Source of the DNA: UBA4744 sp035282865
Lineage (GTDB): Bacteria; Actinomycetota; Acidimicrobiia; Spongiisociales; UBA4744
DNA length: 29,784 bases
Assembly: GCA_035282865.1 (NCBI GenBank)
Contig: DATEVB010000038.1
Span: forward strand, 1-29,784
Direction: 5' to 3'
In this document: positions 25,108 to 29,784 of the stretch, piece after piece
Numbering within the stretch: the first letter of the stretch is position 1
Layout of the letters: every line of letters starts with the position of its first letter
Notes under the pieces: model-generated
Seen by the model: the letters and a program-made list of their open reading frames with translations, nothing else
Told to the model about the DNA's origin: nothing
Databases searched by the model: none
Translations under genes and position numbers: made by a program

Positions 25108-25737
25108 GTGTCTGACCGGAAAGTGCGGGTTTTGCTCACCGGCGGGATAGGAGCCGGGAAGAGCTCGGTCGGCGAGTTGTTGCGCGGCCGGGGAGCCCTG
25201 GTGATCGATGCCGACGAGATCGGGCACCGGGTGCTGAAACGCGACGGAGCGGCCTTCAACCAGGTTGCGGAGGCGTGGCCGTCGGTCGTGGTCGATGGTG
25301 TGATTGACCGCCGTCGATTGGCCGACATCGTGTTCCGCGACCCGGTAGATCTCGAACTTCTCGAAGGGTTCACCCACGCCGCCATCCGGAAACAGATTGC
25401 AGCTCTGATCAGGAAGGCGACAGAGGAGGTGGTCGTAGTCGAGGTGCCCCTCCTCATCGATTTCATGGGCGCGGGTTGGCTGCGGGTGGTTGTCGACGCC
25501 GACCCGCATGTCCGGATGGAACGACTTCGCAAACGTCGCATGGATGAGGACGATGCCATGCGCCGCATGTCTGCCCAACCGGACCGTACTACTTGGAACG
25601 AGGCGGCGGACGTTGTGATTGACAATTCGGGGGATCCCGATGCCCTCCAAGCGCAGGTCGATGCTTTGTGGGAGGGGCTGACGAGTCGACAACGTCGGCC
25701 GGCCGGTGGTCCTGGTTGCCAATGTCCGGGCGGGTGA
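25108..25737 (+). CDS. coaE: Dephospho-CoA kinase (CoaE)
   Basis: CoaE phosphorylates the 3'-hydroxyl of dephospho-CoA in the last step of coenzyme A synthesis. The 209-residue protein has the P-loop GGIGAGKS near residues 11-18, then VIDADEIGHRV, the VEVPLLID strand and the RRM-D-RMSAQ segment of the lid region. It is a single-domain enzyme, without the additional C-terminal domain found in mycobacterial CoaE. GTG at 25108 is preferred over ATG at 25051, because the longer frame overlaps the divergent kinase and its promoter. The stop overlaps the next gene's start by 4 nt. Confidence 0.93.
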   Translation: MSDRKVRVLLTGGIGAGKSSVGELLRGRGALVIDADEIGHRVLKRDGAAFNQVAEAWPSVVVDGVIDRRRLADIVFRDPVDLELLEGFTHAAIRKQIAALIRKATEEVVVVEVPLLIDFMGAGWLRVVVDADPHVRMERLRKRRMDEDDAMRRMSAQPDRTTWNEAADVVIDNSGDPDALQAQVDALWEGLTSRQRRPAGGPGCQCPGG

Positions 25738-26936
25738 AAGCGCGTCGACCAGTAGGGTCGGCATCTATATCTCGGTTGGGGTTGCTCATCCTCCTGATCG
25801 TTCTCCTGGTGGCACAGCTCCCAGTGTTGAGCGACCTCACGGTTCGGGGTGCCGTCTATGAGAGTCAGGGCATCACTGATCTGGGGAGAGACCTTCTCGG
25901 TGTCACGGTGGTTGAAGAAGGCGGCATGCCGTACCAGCAGATTGGTGATCTGCTTTCACAATACGAACCTCCCGACCTTCCTCTATCCGACGCGCCCCGC
26001 CTGAGTGGATGGGTCGTCCACCCACCGCTGGCCCTGGCCGGGGCGCGTGCCCTGCTGGCGATCTATGGCTCCGACGCCGAGTCGGCGGGGCGTCGCCTGG
26101 GTGCGCTGGGTGTTGTGGCGTTGGCGTTCGCCATCATCGCCATCCTGCATCGGCGGAAACCGGCCTGGACGATTCCTGTGGCTATCGCCACAGTGGTGTG
26201 GGTTCCCACCTTCACGGATACCGTGTGGATTCAAGGGAACGCGTTGGCCGGGTTGGGGCTACTCGTCGTCGTGCTTCTCGACGGCAACGGCCGGCGGGTC
26301 GTCGCCCTCATCATCCTCGGATTGCTGGTCGCCTGGAAACCCTGGTTGGCGGTCTTTGCGTTGGCCCTGCCGCGTAGTACCTCGGTTATGAAGGATGTCG
26401 TAGTGGTGGCCGGGACGGCAGCTCTAGCGACGCTGGCGGCGCTTCCCTTTGTTGGTGGGTTCGACTCGCTCTGGGCGTGGATAACCGAGGCGTTGCCGGG
26501 CAACACTGCGGAAGCCCGGGATACTCCGTCCAATCTCAGCTGGATTTCTTCTGCCGGTCCCGGCTTGGCAACTCTCGTCTATCTCGGAGCGGCGTTGGCA
26601 ATTCCGATGATCAGACGTCGGTTTCCGCGCGAAATCTGGCTACTGCTGCCGGTGTGGGTGGCAACAGCTCTGGCTCCGTTTGTTTGGGACCACTACTGGC
26701 TTGCCCTGGCCCCGGTTGTGTGGTTCGTCGTGAGTCGAGTCAGGTCGGATCTGCGGCTTCCAGCGTTCAGTTGGATCGGCCTGGCGGTGTTGCCGATGGC
26801 ATTGTCGCGTCTTGGGCAACCCGGTCTGGAGAATCGAGTGGTGCCCATGGTCCTGGCGGGAGCTTCGCTGTGTGTGGGGGTGGTGGGCTCCTCCCTGTTC
26901 ATCCGTCTTCGTGGAGGGGCGGAGCGCGTTGATTGA
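25734..26936 (+). CDS. GT87-like polytopic membrane glycosyltransferase
   Basis: This 400-residue membrane protein has about ten hydrophobic segments. It resembles the protein at 6376-7530 in layout: an early external loop with GITDLGRDLL and GGMPYQQIGDLL, an HPPLALAGARALL motif in the equivalent place to PPPTVVL, QGNALAGLGLLVVVLL, and GLLVAWKPWLAVFAL. This supports the GT87/DUF2029 group of GT-C enzymes that use lipid-linked sugars. GTG at 25734 overlaps the coaE stop as GTGA. ATG at 25722 is an alternative with a 16-nt overlap. Acceptor and sugar are unknown. Confidence 0.7.
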   Translation: MKARRPVGSASISRLGLLILLIVLLVAQLPVLSDLTVRGAVYESQGITDLGRDLLGVTVVEEGGMPYQQIGDLLSQYEPPDLPLSDAPRLSGWVVHPPLALAGARALLAIYGSDAESAGRRLGALGVVALAFAIIAILHRRKPAWTIPVAIATVVWVPTFTDTVWIQGNALAGLGLLVVVLLDGNGRRVVALIILGLLVAWKPWLAVFALALPRSTSVMKDVVVVAGTAALATLAALPFVGGFDSLWAWITEALPGNTAEARDTPSNLSWISSAGPGLATLVYLGAALAIPMIRRRFPREIWLLLPVWVATALAPFVWDHYWLALAPVVWFVVSRVRSDLRLPAFSWIGLAVLPMALSRLGQPGLENRVVPMVLAGASLCVGVVGSSLFIRLRGGAERVD

Positions 26937-26996
26937 GAGTCGGAATGGCCGGATATTTGGCTGTCTCGCCGACGCCTCCTTGTCGCACCAGCCGCG

Positions 26997-27002
26997 TACA
27001 CT
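26997..27002 (+). promoter_or_regulatory. Candidate -10 box for leaderless uvrB
   Basis: TACACT lies 6 nt before the GTG at 27009, which fits a leaderless transcript. I see no SOS/LexA operator in the 72-nt gap. Confidence 0.5.
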
Positions 27003-27008
27003 GGCCGG

Positions 27009-29021
27009 GTGCCCACCTTCAAGGTCCACTCCGACTTCGATCCCGCCGGCGATCAACCCTCGGCCATAGCTTCACTGGCCGCGGGGATCGAAGCCGGCGA
27101 ACGCTTCCAGACCTTGCTGGGCATCACCGGCTCGGGGAAGTCGGCAACGATCGCCTGGACCATCGAGAAGATCCAGCGGCCCACCCTGGTGCTAGCACCC
27201 AACAAAGCGCTGGCCGCTCAACTCGCCAACGAGTTCCGGCAGTTCTTCCCCGAGAACCGGGTCGAGTACTTCGTCAGCTACTACGACTACTACCAGCCTG
27301 AGGCGTACATGGCCCAGTCGGACACTTACATCGAAAAGGACGCCACGGTCAACGACGAGATCGACCGGCTCCGCCACGCCGCCACCAGCGCCCTGCTCTT
27401 CCGGGACGACGTGATCATTGTTGCCAGTGTGTCGGCCATCTACGGGTTGGGAACCCCCGACGAGTACTCCGGCCGGGTCTTGCGATTGATCAGGGGGGTC
27501 GAGTATCCACTCGGAGAGGCGATGCGCCGGTTGGTCGACATCCAGTACGAACGCAACGAGGTGAATCTCACCCGCGGGAAGTTCCGGGTCAAGGGAGACA
27601 CCCTGGAAGTGTTCCCGGCCTACGAGGAGACCGTTGCCCGGGTCGAATACTGGGGCGACGAAGTTCAGCGCATTCTCCGCATGAATCCGGTCACCGGCGA
27701 GGTCATCGAGGAAATGCCGGAGCTGTGGATCTATCCGGCCTCGCACTACGTGGCCTCGCAGGAGCGCATGGAACGAGCCGTGGTCGGCATCGAAGCAGAG
27801 CTCGAGGAGCGACTGGCCGAATTCGAGGCGAACGGGAAGCTGCTCGAGGCGCAGCGTTTGCGGATGCGCACGGGGTACGACCTCGAAATGATGAAAGAGA
27901 TCGGGTTCTGCTCCGGGATCGAGAACTACAGCCGCCATATCGACGGTCGGCAACCCGGTGAGCCACCCTACACATTGCTCGATTACTTCCCGGACGATTT
28001 CGTCACGGTGCTGGACGAGAGCCACGTGACGGTACCCCAGATCCACGGCCAGTTTGCGGGCGACCTGAGCCGCAAGGAGTCACTGGTGGAGCACGGCTTC
28101 CGCCTCCCCTCGGCGATCGACAACCGCCCACTTCGCTTTGACGAGTGGTTGGAGAAGAGCGGCCAGGTGATCTTCATGTCGGCCACCCCGAGCCGTTTCG
28201 AGCTGGAGCGGTCTTCGAGGGTGGTCGAGCAGATCGCCCGCCCAACCGGTCTGGTCGACCCGGAGGTGATCGTCAAGCCGACCAAAGGCCAGATCGACGA
28301 TCTACTTCATGAGATCCGCGGACGGGCGGTCGTCGACCAACGGGTGCTGGTCACCACCCTCACCAAGAAGATGGCTGAGGACCTAACCGAGTATCTGCTG
28401 GAGCTGGGAGTGCGGGCCCGTTACCTTCACTCGGAGATCAACACGCTCGAACGGGTCCAGATCCTTCGCGACCTGCGACTGGGCGAATTCGACGTGCTGG
28501 TGGGCATCAACCTGTTGCGGGAGGGTCTCGACCTACCCGAGGTATCGCTGGTGGCGATCCTGGATGCCGACAAGGAGGGTTTCCTTCGCTCAGAGACCAG
28601 CCTCATCCAGATCATCGGCCGGGCGGCCCGCAACGTGGACGGTCAGGTGCTCATGTACGCCGATAACGTCACCGACTCCATGCAGCGAGCCATCAACGAG
28701 ACCAACCGGCGCCGCGGACTCCAGCTCCGCTACAACAAGGAGCATGGCATCGACCCGCAGACGATCCGCAAGAAAGTCTCCGATATCCTCGAGCTTCTCC
28801 AGTCACAGGATGCCCCGGCTCCGGCGCGGCGTCGCCGTGAGATTGAGCAGCGTGCGGTTCTGGACCTGGGTGGGGAGGACCTCGGCCGGCTCATCCAGAG
28901 CCTCGAAGAGGAGATGCATGAAGCTGCCAAGGAGCTTCGCTTCGAGTATGCCGCTCGTCTCCGCGACGAGATCAATGAGCTGCGGCGAGAGATGCGGGAC
29001 CTGGCCGAGGCGGGACGATAG
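27009..29021 (+). CDS. uvrB: UvrABC excinuclease subunit B (UvrB)
   Basis: UvrB is the damage-verifying helicase-like subunit of nucleotide excision repair. It is delivered by UvrA and then recruits UvrC. The 670-residue length is normal. Walker A is GITGSGKSA near 38-46, with Ser in place of the usual Thr, as in other actinobacterial UvrB. The damage-reading hairpin [19 protein letters not shown] follows, then [14 protein letters not shown], the Walker [12 protein letters not shown] near 335, and helicase motifs [13 protein letters not shown] and QIIGRAARN. The C-terminal UVR coiled coil is [20 protein letters not shown]. The GTG at 27009 is used because the frame opens there and the protein starts with the family-like PTFKVHSDF. 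Confidence 0.97.
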   Translation: MPTFKVHSDFDPAGDQPSAIASLAAGIEAGERFQTLLGITGSGKSATIAWTIEKIQRPTLVLAPNKALAAQLANEFRQFFPENRVEYFVSYYDYYQPEAYMAQSDTYIEKDATVNDEIDRLRHAATSALLFRDDVIIVASVSAIYGLGTPDEYSGRVLRLIRGVEYPLGEAMRRLVDIQYERNEVNLTRGKFRVKGDTLEVFPAYEETVARVEYWGDEVQRILRMNPVTGEVIEEMPELWIYPASHYVASQERMERAVVGIEAELEERLAEFEANGKLLEAQRLRMRTGYDLEMMKEIGFCSGIENYSRHIDGRQPGEPPYTLLDYFPDDFVTVLDESHVTVPQIHGQFAGDLSRKESLVEHGFRLPSAIDNRPLRFDEWLEKSGQVIFMSATPSRFELERSSRVVEQIARPTGLVDPEVIVKPTKGQIDDLLHEIRGRAVVDQRVLVTTLTKKMAEDLTEYLLELGVRARYLHSEINTLERVQILRDLRLGEFDVLVGINLLREGLDLPEVSLVAILDADKEGFLRSETSLIQIIGRAARNVDGQVLMYADNVTDSMQRAINETNRRRGLQLRYNKEHGIDPQTIRKKVSDILELLQSQDAPAPARRRREIEQRAVLDLGGEDLGRLIQSLEEEMHEAAKELRFEYAARLRDEINELRREMRDLAEAGR

Positions 29022-29047
29022 CGCCCGGTTCTTGGGGGCTACTTCGG

Positions 29048-29056
29048 TACGATACT
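29048..29056 (+). promoter_or_regulatory. Candidate -10 element for the methyltransferase gene
   Basis: Two overlapping -10-like hexamers, TACGAT (29048-29053) and GATACT (29051-29056), lie about 20 nt before the GTG at 29075. TTGGGG at 29032 is closer than a normal -35. The region is short and the evidence is weak. Confidence 0.3.
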
Positions 29057-29074
29057 CCAGAGTCTTGGGGTGCA

Positions 29075-29683
29075 GTGTTGAACAAACTCGATCCGCGAGC
29101 CATTCTTGCCAAGCCGTGGTTCTACAAGACCTTTCGAGGATTGGTCACGACCAAAGCAGGCCGAGCCGGGTTGGTCGAGGACTACTTCAAACCTCTGGTG
29201 GGCGATTCGGTTCTGGACATCGGTTGCGGCACCGCAGATGTGCTCAACGATCTCCCCGACGTGCAGTACTACGGCTTCGACGCCAGTGAGGAATACATTG
29301 ATCTCGCTCGCGCTCGTTACGGAGACCGCGGGACTTTTGTGAATGCTCCGGTTTCAAGGGACACGGTTACCGGTGAGTTCGACCTCGTGATTGCGTTGGG
29401 TGTGCTCCACCATCTGAACGACGGCGAAGCAGAAAACCTGTTCGCTCTCGCAGACTCGGTCCTGAAACCGACCGGTCGGCTGGTCACCGTTGATCCATGT
29501 TTCCACGACGGCCAGGCTGCTCTCCGCCGTTTCGTAATCTCCCTCGACCGAGGCGAACACGTCCGGAGGGTGGAGGAATACGTCGAAATCGCTCGGAGAA
29601 CCTTCAAGAACGTAGCGGGTGACACCCGAACAGGATTGGTCCGCATTCCCTACAGCCACCTCATCCTGGAGTGCAGCCACTGA
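29075..29683 (+). CDS. Class I SAM-dependent methyltransferase
   Basis: This 202-residue protein has the Rossmann-type SAM methyltransferase core. Motif I is VLDIGCGTADVL near 46-57, followed by YGFDASEEYIDLARARYG, FDLVIALGVLHHLNDGEA and LKPTGRLVTVDPCF. The C-terminal part is short and polar, with no additional domain, and the substrate cannot be told from sequence. GTG at 29075 or TTG at 29078 could be used. Its small size fits lipid, sugar or small-molecule methylation. The neighbour at the right edge may be RmlA, which hints at sugar or cell-surface metabolism, but the two genes converge and are not one operon. Confidence 0.85.
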   Translation: MLNKLDPRAILAKPWFYKTFRGLVTTKAGRAGLVEDYFKPLVGDSVLDIGCGTADVLNDLPDVQYYGFDASEEYIDLARARYGDRGTFVNAPVSRDTVTGEFDLVIALGVLHHLNDGEAENLFALADSVLKPTGRLVTVDPCFHDGQAALRRFVISLDRGEHVRRVEEYVEIARRTFKNVAGDTRTGLVRIPYSHLILECSH

Positions 29684-29743
29684 GATCGCAGGGTGCACTC
29701 GGTGGGAATGTCAGACTCCGCTCGGGCCGCCTCGGATCACCGG

Positions 29744-29784
29744 CTACTCGGCGATCAGGCGCAGTAGGTATTGACCATACTCGT
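29744..29784 (-). CDS. rmlA: C-terminal tail of a probable glucose-1-phosphate thymidylyltransferase (RmlA), partial
   Basis: Only 12 codons and a TAG are inside the window (frame on the minus strand entering at 29782). They read EYGQYLLRLIAE, which resembles the conserved YG-YLL-L ending of RmlA proteins, the enzyme that makes dTDP-glucose for dTDP-rhamnose synthesis. The sequence is too short for a firm call. The gene runs off the right edge. Confidence 0.45.
   Translation of the reverse strand, partial: EYGQYLLRLIAE

Noticed and set aside
26937..27008. LexA/SOS operator upstream of uvrB
   Set aside because: No GAAC-N4-GTTC-like palindrome is visible in the gap.
27192..28046. 284-codon minus-strand open frame opposite uvrB
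   Set aside because: It lies wholly within a clearly coding uvrB and has no start signal or recognisable motifs.

Overview
The window reads as a chromosomal segment of a high-GC actinobacterium. UvrB and PolA look actinobacterial. The gene order trp genes, polA, rpsA, coaE, uvrB matches the corresponding Mycobacterium tuberculosis region. Several genes appear to be leaderless, with a TANNNT -10 box 6-8 nt before the start codon. The exact class cannot be read from the sequence; a deep, Acidimicrobiia-like lineage is my guess. Nothing looks like an insertion sequence, prophage, CRISPR array or plasmid.

Layout. 1-7530 (+): the end of a CcdA-type thiol-disulfide membrane transporter, then trpE, a YgfZ-like folate-binding protein gene, trpC, trpF, trpB and trpA, closed by a GT87-type membrane glycosyltransferase. 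Most neighbours overlap by 4 to 8 nt. trpG and trpD are absent, so they must lie elsewhere. 7679-9629 (-): a large GT-C-like membrane protein gene and a tRNA-Leu(CAA). 9676-14287 (+): a small coiled-coil protein, polA and rpsA. 14288-14574: a gap with promoter-like and structured sequence and a possible micro-ORF.

14575-22351 (+): a Tad/Flp pilus assembly operon. It holds cpaB, tadZ/cpaE, tadA/cpaF, a secreted VWA domain fused to TadB, tadC, and a second GT-C-like membrane protein paralogous to the one at 7679-9238. An 11-bp hairpin terminator separates it from 22423-25081 (-), which holds two Flp pilins and a NarL/DegU-type response regulator with its histidine kinase. 25108-26936 (+): coaE and a second GT87-like protein. 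27009-29021 (+): uvrB. 29075-29683 (+): a small SAM methyltransferase. The right edge has 12 codons (-) that look like the tail of RmlA.

How it fits together: assembly motor, platform and pilin genes with an adjacent two-component system form one surface-appendage island. It sits between rpsA and coaE, genes that are neighbours in mycobacteria. The most unusual items are the VWA-TadB fusion, an atypical Flp pilin with Ala at the processing site, the paired GT-C paralogs, and overlapping divergent -10 boxes that would drive two leaderless genes (histidine kinase and coaE).
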